From NCBI RefSeq assembly GCF_016735615.1, contig NZ_JAERSF010000003.1, positions 496,001-560,000 of the forward strand: a stretch of 64,000 nt of DNA. The letters are read 5' to 3'. The translations under genes and the position numbers were made by a program. Below, in pieces: positions 46,001-52,724 of the stretch; position 1 is the stretch's first letter; each line of letters opens with the position of its first letter. This DNA is from Flavobacterium tagetis (GTDB lineage Bacteria; Bacteroidota; Bacteroidia; Flavobacteriales; Flavobacteriaceae). Under the pieces are notes generated by a model. It was not told the DNA's origin. It ran no database searches and worked only from the letters and a program-made list of their open reading frames with translations.

Positions 46001-46239
46001 GAACTCATGTAAGTCATGTTTTCTACACCATTTATAGATTCTTCGATAGAAGGTGCCACAGAACGCAAAACCGTTTCTGCGTTGGCTCCCGGATATACCG
46101 CCGTTACCAAAACCGATGGAGGCGCAATATCAGGAAACTGTTGTAAAGGCAGTTTAGTTAAACCCAATACCCCAAGAATCACCAATAAAATGGAAATTAC
46201 GGTTGCCAGTACAGGTCTTTGTATAAATATTTTGAACAT
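43075..46239 (-). CDS. RND efflux pump, HAE1 family (AcrB-like)
   Basis: 1054 residues with twelve membrane segments and two large periplasmic loops, the full length of AcrB-type pumps. The N-terminus (MFKIFIQRPVLATVISILLV) and the proton-relay Asp pair D407/D408 in AIGIVVDDAIVVVE fall at the same numbers as in AcrB; the partner Lys lies in LLAKNAILIVEFA. Signature GFSSGDAIKAIEEV and PxGxFxP-type loops are present. It exports hydrophobic drugs or bile-like compounds using proton flow. It lies 12 bases after the adaptor gene. Probable repressor: the TetR protein upstream. Confidence 0.95.
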   Translation of the reverse strand: MFKIFIQRPVLATVISILLVILGVLGLTKLPLQQFPDIAPPSVLVTAVYPGANAETVLRSVAPSIEESINGVENMTYMSSTASNDGTLAITVFFKLGTDADQAAVNVQNRVAQATSQLPAEVVQQGIVTAKQQNSFIMAIGMYTDDEAKYDQTFVANYAQINIIPELKRIPGVGSASIFGGVKDYSMRVWLNPTQMSAYKVTPSEVMGAIQDKSLEAAPGKFGERSKEVFEYVIKYKGKLTKPEDYENIAIRSNADGSVLRLKDVARVELGAYSYNSLTRLNGKKGIVIGVIQLAGSNSNDIQIAINKMMEKASKDFPKGIKHNIFYSTKVSLDQSIEQVEHTLIEAFILVFIVVFIFLQDFRSTLIPAIAVPVAILGTFFFMQLFGFSINLLTLFALILAIGIVVDDAIVVVEAVHAKMEHKRLSPKIATHEAMHEITGAIISITLVMAAVFLPVGFMEGSTGVFYRQFAFTMAIAIVISAVNALTLSPALAALFLKDNHGAHDHNEPYQKKGFKEKFFSAFNSSFESLTNRYVGGLKFLIRRKWLSLGGLALITLATIVMVKTTPAGFIPTEDQGFIAIAVNTPSGTSLDGTQKVMTEAENTLKALDASRFVTAISGFNLLTNSTSPSSAVIFVLLKPNEERGEVKNIDEIMNQVRGKLGGISGGSFFVFSFPTVPGFSNVEALDLVLQDKTGGKLDKFSGISQNFIGELMKRPEIAVAFTSFKADYPQLQLEVNDEKANQLGVNVKDILQTMQAYFGSAQASDFNRFGKYYRVVVQADIEDRADPTAIDRVFVKNKTGEMVPINTLVKLTRIYGSETASRYNLFNSISINAIPKPGFSSGDAIKAIEEVAKQQLPAGYGFEFSGQTREEISSGGQSATIFLLCLIFVYFLLAAQYESYILPLAVILSIPAGIFGVFVAIGLTGIENNIYVQVALVMLIGLLAKNAILIVEFAAQRRRSGQGLIAASIMAAKLRLRPIIMTSLAFVVGLIPMMSAKGPSAQGNHSISIGAAGGMLSGVILGLFIIPVLFIIFQHLQEKVSGKPIAVIHNEEK

Positions 46240-46251
46240 TGTGTTTTATAA

Positions 46252-47400
46252 TTATTTTTGATTAGTTACTTCGGCAACTTTGGTTGATTTTTCAGGCTGA
46301 ATCGCTTGCCCGTCCTGAAGTTTGTCAATACCGCTTAACACGATTTGGTCGCCAGTTTTTACACCTTCTTTAATTAAATAATTGGTTCCGCTTTTACCCA
46401 CAACTGTTATAGGCATTTTAGTCACTTTGTTGTCTTTGCCTACAGTGAAAACAAATACTTTATCCTGCATTTCTACTGTAGCCGCTTGTGGAACTAAGAT
46501 GGCATCGTCGTGCTGTAATCCTAAACGGATTCTTCCTGTGTTTCCAGAACGTAATACACCGCCTTTGTTAGGGAAAGTAGCTCTAATAGTGATTGCTCCA
46601 GTAGTTTTATCAAACTGCCCGTCAACCATATCAATTTTTCCTGTTTGAGGATACGCATTGTTATCAGCCAAAATCAAAGTAACTGGAGGTAATTTTTTGA
46701 TTTTATCGCCAAGTGAATTTCCAGCATATTGTTCTTTGAAGTTGATGAAATCGGTTTCACCTAAAGAGAAATAAGCAAATACTTCGTGAACGTCTGATAA
46801 AGTAGTTAAAGGTTCAATATCTGTAGCAGAAACTAAGCTTCCTTGTTTTTTAGGAAGTCTTCCAATATAACCGCTCACTGGAGCTGTTACATTCGTATAT
46901 CCTAAATTAATTTTAGCAGTACCAACCATTGCTTTTGCTTGTTCGATATTAGCAGCAGCAATTTTTTGAGAAGCTTTAGCTGTTTTTAACTGATAATCAG
47001 AAACTACTTTGTTTTGTACTAATGGAGTTAATTTATCAACTTCTAAATTAGCATTGATCAAAGCTGCTTCTGCAGCGTGAAGACTTGCTAAAGCATTGTT
47101 TAACTGCTCACGATACGGACGCTCATTAATTTTGAATAAAGTTTGTCCTTTGCTTACATAAGCACCTTCGTCTACATAAATTCTGTCAAGGTTTCCGCTT
47201 ACTTGTGGGCGAATTTCAACATCAACAGTTCCTTGTATAGAAGCAGGGTATTCAGAGTCAGTTGTTGTGTTAGCACTTGTGATTGCCAATACAGGTAAAA
47301 CCGGTGGAGGTGGAGCAGTAGGAGCCTGATTTTTATCGGCACAGCTGCTTAAAACTAAGGCCAGGATAAAACTGGTTATAATTACATTTTTCATTTTCAT
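46252..47400 (-). CDS. RND efflux periplasmic adaptor (membrane fusion lipoprotein)
   Basis: 382 residues from ATG 47400 (MKMKNVIITSF); ATG 47394 is equally possible. Both give the lipoprotein signal ending in LVLSSC. The much longer frame from TTG 47541 would run through operator sequences and is rejected. Adaptor features: lipoyl half-motif VEIRPQVSGNLDRIYVDEGAYVSKGQTLFKI, helical hairpin (SLHAAEAALINANLEVDKL), second lipoyl half VTAPVSGYIGRL. It links the inner membrane pump to the outer membrane channel. First structural gene of the operon. Confidence 0.92.
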   Translation of the reverse strand: MKMKNVIITSFILALVLSSCADKNQAPTAPPPPVLPVLAITSANTTTDSEYPASIQGTVDVEIRPQVSGNLDRIYVDEGAYVSKGQTLFKINERPYREQLNNALASLHAAEAALINANLEVDKLTPLVQNKVVSDYQLKTAKASQKIAAANIEQAKAMVGTAKINLGYTNVTAPVSGYIGRLPKKQGSLVSATDIEPLTTLSDVHEVFAYFSLGETDFINFKEQYAGNSLGDKIKKLPPVTLILADNNAYPQTGKIDMVDGQFDKTTGAITIRATFPNKGGVLRSGNTGRIRLGLQHDDAILVPQAATVEMQDKVFVFTVGKDNKVTKMPITVVGKSGTNYLIKEGVKTGDQIVLSGIDKLQDGQAIQPEKSTKVAEVTNQK

Positions 47401-47489
47401 TGTGGTTTTAATTGGTTGAACATTTTCTCGGATAAAATTCTTTGGTATTCTGGCATTCTCGGGATTCATATTTAATTGAATTAAATTAT

Positions 47490-47503
47490 CTAACATTGTT
47501 AAG
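47490..47503 (-). promoter_or_regulatory. TetR-type operator, site 1
   Basis: CTAACATTGTTAAG contains the dyad TAACA-n-TGTTA. It lies just downstream of a promoter-like GAAATTTG (minus strand, 47514-47521), so a bound repressor would cover the start site of the efflux operon. Confidence 0.6.
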
Positions 47504-47568
47504 TAAATGTGCGCAAATTTCCATACAGTAAGCTTCTCCAATTTTATTTAAAATCAGTATTAAATTAT

Positions 47569-47582
47569 CTAACGATGTTAAG
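47569..47582 (-). promoter_or_regulatory. TetR-type operator, site 2
   Basis: CTAACGATGTTAAG, a one-mismatch copy of the same dyad, preceded by the same TTAAATTAT context as site 1. It is 79 bases from site 1. Confidence 0.6.
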
Positions 47583-47625
47583 TAAAAGTCTAAAAAAAGA
47601 GCTTTTACTATCTTTATTAAATTTT

Positions 47626-47639
47626 CTAACAGTGTTAAG
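47626..47639 (-). promoter_or_regulatory. TetR-type operator, site 3
   Basis: CTAACAGTGTTAAG, a perfect dyad with one central base, 57 bases from site 2. Confidence 0.6.
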
Positions 47640-47685
47640 CGAAAGTTATAAAAAAAAGGATTTTATCTTATCCCGTTTAAATCAT

Positions 47686-47699
47686 TTTACACTGTTAAG
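47686..47699 (-). promoter_or_regulatory. TetR-type operator, site 4
   Basis: TTTACACTGTTAAG, a weaker copy, 60 bases from site 3 and 17 bases past the tetR stop codon. Confidence 0.5.
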
Positions 47700-47716
47700 T
47701 AAAATTGAAAATTTTT

Positions 47717-48310
47717 TTATTGTATAGATTTGATGATACCAGTAATAGCATCCTTCAAAATCTGAGCATTTATTGTTTCTAAAATATCACTTTTGTTAAT
47801 GATGTTGATGGCGATTAAACCATGAATAACAGAAAAGAAAGTAAAATATTTTTGTTTAATGATATCTTCACTAGGATTGCTGTCTTTCATAATTTCAGCA
47901 ATAACACCAGTAAACAATTTGTAAGGTGCTTCCTGAGCCGAACATCGCTGTGCACAGCAAGTCATTTGAACACCAAACATAAGTTGATACATTTCAGTAT
48001 TAGTAAAAGCGAAATCCCAATAAGTCATCCACATGGCTTCTAACTGATCTTCGGGTTTTTCAAACTTGTCTTTTGCAGTCTGCAACTCTTTAGCCAGTTT
48101 TAAAAAACCTTTGCCTGTCAGTTCTTCTAAAATTGCTTCTTTATTCGAGAAATATTCATAAATAATAGGAGCAGTATATTCGATTCTGTCGGCAATTTTA
48201 CGCATACTCAAACCATTCCAGCCTTCATCTTTTACGATATCATAAGCAGCGCCAAGAATATTATTTCTTGTCTCTTCTTTTTGTCTTAAAATTCGATCTT
48301 TGCTAGCCAT
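47717..48310 (-). CDS. TetR-family transcriptional regulator of the efflux operon
   Basis: 197 residues from ATG 48310 (MASKDRIL); the longer frame starts with TTG. The N-terminal HTH is NNILGAAYDIVKDEGWNGLSMRKIADRIEYTAPIIYEYFSNKEAIL in the usual TetR place. The ligand domain holds a Cys cluster (MTCCAQRCSAQ, Cys 118, 119 and 123) that could sense oxidants or electrophiles. It is transcribed in the same direction as the pump genes and separated from them by four operator-like dyads, with a fifth before its own start, which supports autorepression and repression of the pump. Confidence 0.9.
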   Translation of the reverse strand: MASKDRILRQKEETRNNILGAAYDIVKDEGWNGLSMRKIADRIEYTAPIIYEYFSNKEAILEELTGKGFLKLAKELQTAKDKFEKPEDQLEAMWMTYWDFAFTNTEMYQLMFGVQMTCCAQRCSAQEAPYKLFTGVIAEIMKDSNPSEDIIKQKYFTFFSVIHGLIAINIINKSDILETINAQILKDAITGIIKSIQ

Positions 48311-48330
48311 TGTATTCAAGTATTAAATCG

Positions 48331-48344
48331 TTTAACACTGTTAG
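48331..48344 (-). promoter_or_regulatory. TetR-type operator, site 5 (before tetR)
   Basis: TTTAACACTGTTAG is the inverted form of sites 1-4 and lies 20 bases upstream of the tetR start. Confidence 0.6.
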
Positions 48345-48576
48345 GCAAATGTAGGGCAGATTTTCGGATTTCAAAATATTTTTGTCATAATATTTTCTTA
48401 TTGGATCATAGAGAATGCTAAAATACTAGCAAAATAAGGTGTTTCGAAAGGTTTTGCGTTTTTGTAAAATTAAAATTTAAGTCAACTTTAAACTAATTTA
48501 AAGTAAATTAAGATGATTTTGATGTTTTTTGATTTTGAAAAACGTCTGATTTTCTCTTTGACGAATAAAATTTTGA

Positions 48577-49500
48577 TTATTTCATTCCTCGAACGTTCAT
48601 TTCTATTGTATAAATACTTTTACCGGCAGTAATAAATAATGTTTTGAATTTTTTTCCTCCAAAACAAACATTAGCTGTCCAAGGTTCAGGAACATCAATA
48701 TGAGCTATTTTTTCTCCTTGTGGATTGAATATGGTAACTCCTTTTCCGCATAAGTAAATATTTCCCGACTCATCTATTGTCATTCCATCTGAACCTGATT
48801 CAGTAAACAGCGTCTTTTTACTTAAAGAACCATTACTTTCGATCGTATAAGAGTACGTTTTATTTGCTGCTATATCCGCAACGTATAAGGTTTTTCCATC
48901 CGAAGTTCCAATAATGCCATTTGGTTTTACAAGTTCATTTTCAACGTTGGTAATTTTGGATTTATCCGGAGATAAATAGTAAATGCATTCTTTCTCTATT
49001 TCTTTGGAGGTATATTTCCAGTAATCTCTTTGATAAAAGGGATCTGTAAAATAGATACCGCCTTTTGGATCAACCCAAAGATCATTAGGTCCATTCAGCC
49101 TTTTTCCTTCAAAGTTGTTTAGTATTACAGTATAATTTTTGTTTTTTTCTATTTTCCAAAGTTCATTTTTTTCATCGGCGCAAGCCAAAAGATTACCTGC
49201 GCGATCAAAATACAAACCGTTAGATCTTCCTGCATTTTCCATAAAAACAGAAAGTTTGCCATTAACGGACCATTTCATGATTCTATTATTAGGCTGATCC
49301 GTAAAATAAATATTTCCTTTCTTATCAGCTGCAGGTCCTTCTGTAAAACTGAATTGATCAGATAGTTTTGTGAGAACTGCACTTTTTGCTATTATGGAAT
49401 TGCTTTTTTCTTTTGATGTCTGAGCGTATATAAAATTTGTAAAAGTTAAAATAATAAAAAATAAAAGGAATGATTTTATTTTAAGCTGGAGTGGGTTCAT
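48577..49500 (-). CDS. SMP-30/gluconolactonase-family protein, secreted
   Basis: 307 residues with a signal peptide (LLFFIILTFTNFIYAQ). The six-bladed propeller of the family is shown by FTEGPAADKKGNIYFTD, RLNGPNDLWVDPKGGIYFTD, LVKPNGIIGTSDGKTLYVAD and the metal-binding Glu/Asn/Asp positions in those segments. Members hydrolyse sugar lactones using Ca2+ or Zn2+; here the site is periplasmic. It is a single gene, and the natural substrate is not shown by context. Confidence 0.85.
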   Translation of the reverse strand: MNPLQLKIKSFLLFFIILTFTNFIYAQTSKEKSNSIIAKSAVLTKLSDQFSFTEGPAADKKGNIYFTDQPNNRIMKWSVNGKLSVFMENAGRSNGLYFDRAGNLLACADEKNELWKIEKNKNYTVILNNFEGKRLNGPNDLWVDPKGGIYFTDPFYQRDYWKYTSKEIEKECIYYLSPDKSKITNVENELVKPNGIIGTSDGKTLYVADIAANKTYSYTIESNGSLSKKTLFTESGSDGMTIDESGNIYLCGKGVTIFNPQGEKIAHIDVPEPWTANVCFGGKKFKTLFITAGKSIYTIEMNVRGMK

Positions 49501-49636
49501 TATAAAAAGGTTTAAAACTTGCTTTTGAAGCGGTTTTAAAAGTAGTTTTTATTTCTGATATGAAATGCAATGAAATTAGAATTTTATTTTAATCTCAATT
49601 TATCAAAAACATTTTTTCGTAACATTACAAAAAAAA

Positions 49637-50071
49637 ATGAAAACGCTAACTATCCTAAAAACCACAATTGCTGTTTTATTTTTCCAGCAGACCTTCTCTC
49701 AGGAAACCAAAAAAGAAACCGCAAAGCCACAATACACAATCGAAAACTGTGTCAATCACTTTGAGTTAGAAAAAGCTACCAAAACAAAAGTAGGCTACCA
49801 ATATTGGTTTGCCAATAAGGATTTTACTCAAGAAAACACTTTAAAAATGAGTATTGTCGAACCAGGAAAATCTACGCACGCGCCGCATCACCATCCTGAA
49901 GAAGAATTTTTCTATATTTTAGAAGGAACTGCCGAATTCTTCCTTGACGGAAAAACGGTTACAGCAGGTCCAAATACTAGTTTCTATTGTCCGCCAAATG
50001 CCGAACACGGAATTAGCAATGCAGGTAAAACAGATTTAAAATATTTGGTTATTAAAAAGGACTTGAGGTAA
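49637..50071 (+). CDS. Secreted cupin-domain protein
   Basis: 144 residues with a signal peptide (ILKTTIAVLFFQQTFSQ). The cupin motifs are HAPHHHPEEEFFYILEGTAEF and CPPNAEHGISN, giving a likely metal site of three His and one Glu. The function is unknown; small cupins may be isomerases, dioxygenases or sugar binders. It diverges from the SMP-30 gene, and a link between the two is possible but unproven. Confidence 0.82.
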   Translation: MKTLTILKTTIAVLFFQQTFSQETKKETAKPQYTIENCVNHFELEKATKTKVGYQYWFANKDFTQENTLKMSIVEPGKSTHAPHHHPEEEFFYILEGTAEFFLDGKTVTAGPNTSFYCPPNAEHGISNAGKTDLKYLVIKKDLR

Positions 50072-50152
50072 AATCTTTCTTAATGTTGTGTAAGAGCTAC
50101 GCAAATGTCTCTGACTTTGCGCAGCTGTTCAAAAGGCTACTGAATATCTTGT

Positions 50153-50497
50153 TTACTTCAAAATGACAACTTCTTCAGGAATCATAAACAAAAGTGTACA
50201 GCCAGTTCTAGAAAATACAGAATGTGTGCTTCCTGGTGGCATATACAAATAATCGCCTGCTTTTAGTTGGTCTTTTCCAGAGCGCACTTCGCCTTCTAGA
50301 ACATAGATTTCTTCGCCTGCAGGATGCACGTGATTTGGATAAGAAGCGCCAGGCTCAAACTTTAAAAGAAAAGTAGGAGGGCGGTTTGTGGTTGTATCAA
50401 AGCGTAATACTTTAGCATAAATTCCGTCTGTTTTTACACCTTCTTCTATAAGAGGTTTCCATTCTAATTCAGTGCTTTTTGTGATTTTAGTTTCCAT
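50153..50497 (-). CDS. ChrR-like cupin protein
   Basis: 114 residues of a single cupin: FEPGASYPNHVHPAGEEIYVLEGE and GDYLYMPPGSTHSVFS. The GE-rich first motif with HxHxxGEEIYVLEG is that of the cupin domain of the anti-sigma factor ChrR. It has no signal peptide, so it is cytoplasmic. It lies 20 bases after a DoxX gene on the same strand, suggesting a small redox-type operon. Confidence 0.82.
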   Translation of the reverse strand: METKITKSTELEWKPLIEEGVKTDGIYAKVLRFDTTTNRPPTFLLKFEPGASYPNHVHPAGEEIYVLEGEVRSGKDQLKAGDYLYMPPGSTHSVFSRTGCTLLFMIPEEVVILK

Positions 50498-50517
50498 ATG
50501 TATTCAAATTTAATTAG

Positions 50518-50940
50518 TTAATTTTTCAAAAAATATTCATCCAAACTCCATCTGTATTTGTCAACGGTGGCTAAGAGAAATGCGCCCATAGAAAAGACAA
50601 ATACAGAATAATCGAGTGGATCTTTTATTCCGAAGGAATAAGTCATTGCAAGCGCAAATAGAAAAGTTAAGATAGAAGAGCCAATAGCCGTTTTTCTGGT
50701 TTGGTATCCAATCAGCAGTAAAACAGCAAATAGAGTCTCTAGAAAAGTGCTGACAATTGCGATGGGCTGAATGAAACTTTTTGGTAAAAACAAATTTACT
50801 TTTTCGGCATAAGAGAGAAAATTTTTCCAACCCGAAGATTGTTCTCCAAGCAAACCTAACCGACTTAAAACTGCAGATAAAAATCCAATTGCCATTGCGA
50901 TTCGTAAAAGCAAAATGGCATAATCCTGATATCTTTTCAT
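50518..50940 (-). CDS. DoxX-family membrane protein
   Basis: 140 residues with four membrane helices: YAILLLRIAMAIGFLSAVLS, PIAIVSTFLETLFAVLLLIG, SSILTFLFALAMTYSFG and SVFVFSMGAFLLATVD. The N-terminal LLLRIAMAIGFLSA and central LETLFAVLLLIGYQTR are DoxX-like. It is the first gene of a pair with the ChrR-like cupin. Confidence 0.82.
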   Translation of the reverse strand: MKRYQDYAILLLRIAMAIGFLSAVLSRLGLLGEQSSGWKNFLSYAEKVNLFLPKSFIQPIAIVSTFLETLFAVLLLIGYQTRKTAIGSSILTFLFALAMTYSFGIKDPLDYSVFVFSMGAFLLATVDKYRWSLDEYFLKN

Positions 50941-51088
50941 AAACTATTTTATTAGTAATTAATCAGATACAAAGATCAGGCAGTGGTGCTTTTTAAAGAA
51001 TAGAGAATCCTAGGAAAAGCATGTAATTATGTTTTTGTGTACAATGCGATTGCAAGTAGAAACAAAGTCAAAATATTTTTATTTAATC

Positions 51089-51163
51089 TCGCAGAGTCGC
51101 AGAGTCGCAAAGCATTTTTTTTAAGCTTTATTATTAAAACTTTGCGACTTTGCGAGTAATTTT
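51089..51163. repeat. TTTGCG-type inverted repeat
   Basis: CTCGCAGAGTCGCAGAGTCG and following CAAAG (51089-51112) pair with CTTTGCGACTTTGCGAG (51141-51158) around a T run. It is a further copy of the family at 17.0 and 38.8 kb. Confidence 0.65.
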
Positions 51164-51193
51164 CGCAACGAAAGGAAAAAGCTTGGAAAACGG

Positions 51194-51988
51194 CTACAAT
51201 TGCACAACTTTCTCTTTGTAAGATTTTGGTGAAATATTCGTGTGCTTTTTGAAGAAATTCGAAAAATAGAAAGGATCATTAAAACCTAAAGCATAAGCGG
51301 TTTCTTTTACCGATAATTTCTCGTAAGTAAACAAACGTTTTGCTTCAGAAATGATCAGTCCGAAGATAATATTTTGTGCGGTTTTGTTGCAATGAAGTTT
51401 AGAGAGTTCGTTTAATTTGGCTTCGGTTGTGCCAATTAAATTGGCGATTTCATTGACAGAAAGATTTTTGTCAAAATTACCGCGAATAGCTTCCAGAAAA
51501 TGAAGAAACAAAGCATCTGGTTTGTAGATTTCTTCTCCCAATTTGATTTTAGAACGATTGATTTCTATTAAAATTAATTGAATTCTAGAGTGAATAGAGA
51601 TGAGGTATTGATATGGTTTTTGGGCAATTTCCTGTTGGATAAGCGTTAAAGCATCAACAACCAATTTGTCGTCATCTACTATTATCACTTCATTCATTGC
51701 AAAATGACAGAACAAACTGTTGTGGAAAATTAACTCAATGTCGTTATCATTTTTACAGAAGAAATCATAAGTAAATTCGAGAACAAACCCGGTTGCGTTG
51801 CTGCTGTTTTTTATAAAATGAATTTGACCAGACGTTATTGTTAACACTGAATTTTTGGTGATTAGATATTCGTTTTCATCTACCGAAAGCGTTATTTCTC
51901 CTGATGTGCAAAAGAGCAGAACATATTTTAATACACGTCTAGGATACTTTAGATCTTCTGCCTGTTCAAACGTCTTTATTTCAATCAT
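51194..51988 (-). CDS. AraC-family transcriptional regulator
   Basis: 264 residues. An N-terminal cupin-like sensing domain (LFCTSGEITLSVDENEYLITKNSVLTITSG) is followed by a double HTH (LSVNEIANLIGTTEAKLNELSKLH and LSVKETAYALGFNDPFYFSNFFKKHTNISPKSYKEK). It is a single gene on the same strand as the DoxX-cupin pair, 250 bases upstream of it, and could control it. Confidence 0.88.
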   Translation of the reverse strand: MIEIKTFEQAEDLKYPRRVLKYVLLFCTSGEITLSVDENEYLITKNSVLTITSGQIHFIKNSSNATGFVLEFTYDFFCKNDNDIELIFHNSLFCHFAMNEVIIVDDDKLVVDALTLIQQEIAQKPYQYLISIHSRIQLILIEINRSKIKLGEEIYKPDALFLHFLEAIRGNFDKNLSVNEIANLIGTTEAKLNELSKLHCNKTAQNIIFGLIISEAKRLFTYEKLSVKETAYALGFNDPFYFSNFFKKHTNISPKSYKEKVVQL

Positions 51989-52084
51989 TTGTTTTGGAAT
52001 TTAAACGCAATCCCGATAGTTATCAGGAGCTAATATTTTGTAAAGTTATGCATTTAAAGAATTTGTTTTCTGTGTTTTATAATG

Positions 52085-52420
52085 CTAATCTACATGTTTT
52101 TCAAAATAATTGAAAGCCATTTCTACAATTGCTTCTTTTGTTGTAAAACTGTATTGTACTCCATGATTGAGGGTATAAGAATCTCCAAGTTCGGGATAAT
52201 GCTGTTTTCCATCTATCTGAAATGAATCTAGAACAGAAAGCCAGAGATTACGGTGTTGATCTTTGAAATAAAACTGATCTCGATTTGAAACAACTAAGAT
52301 TGTCCCATTGTCATTGTCAAGAATTGAAGTATGGTTACTGTCTTCAAAATCACCCATAATAGTAATGTTGGTGTTGTAATTTTTAGACGTTAATTCTGCA
52401 ATTTTTTTTGTTAGTGGCAT
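52085..52420 (-). CDS. Hypothetical protein (111 aa)
   Basis: Not recognised. A small soluble protein with no signal or membrane segment. Segments such as LDNDNGTILVVSNRDQFYF, NLWLSVLDSFQIDGKQHYP and VEMAFNYFEKHVD suggest an alpha/beta fold of the type seen in immunity or scaffold proteins, but this is only an impression. It has its own spacer on both sides and no partner gene. Confidence 0.6.
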   Translation of the reverse strand: MPLTKKIAELTSKNYNTNITIMGDFEDSNHTSILDNDNGTILVVSNRDQFYFKDQHRNLWLSVLDSFQIDGKQHYPELGDSYTLNHGVQYSFTTKEAIVEMAFNYFEKHVD

Positions 52421-52724
52421 AAGAAGTGGTATTTAATTTGTCTTGGAATAGTAAATTTAAAACCGCAGATTTCATCAATACTACCCCTAAAAGTTTTTTT
52501 TGTATTAAAATAAGGTTTTTTTTGAAAATTATTAAAGCAATAGTTCGCTGATGCGAGCATCTCGATTGTGAATATATTTTATTTCAATCTAATATATTGA
52601 CACAAACGCGACACCACGATAACAAAGCGTGAGGTCTATAAAAAATAAAAACCTCGACTTTTTAAGGTCGAGGTTTCAGATTCTTTTTGTCTAAAAATTA
52701 TTTAGTATTCATAAAAACAGATAT
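52421..52724. other. Gene-free stretch ending in a terminator
   Basis: About 300 AT-rich bases upstream of the hypothetical gene and downstream of the ELWxxDGT gene. Apart from the terminator at 52641-52680 nothing is recognisable. Confidence 0.5.
52641..52680 (-). terminator. Terminator after the ELWxxDGT-repeat gene
   Basis: AAACCTCGAC (52649-52658) pairs with GTCGAGGTTT (52667-52676). Read on the minus strand it is followed by TTTTATTTTT. The same CCTCGA stem occurs at 58386 and 59226. Confidence 0.8.

Noticed and set aside
46252..47541. Long form of the adaptor gene starting at TTG 47541
   Set aside because: The extra 47 residues are read from operator sites 1 and promoter-like DNA, and would bury the lipoprotein signal at residue 50.
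47490..47699. Regularly spaced repeats as a possible CRISPR array
   Set aside because: The repeats are only 14 bases long, are imperfect dyads, have uneven spacing (79, 57, 60) and no cas genes nearby. Operator sites explain them better.
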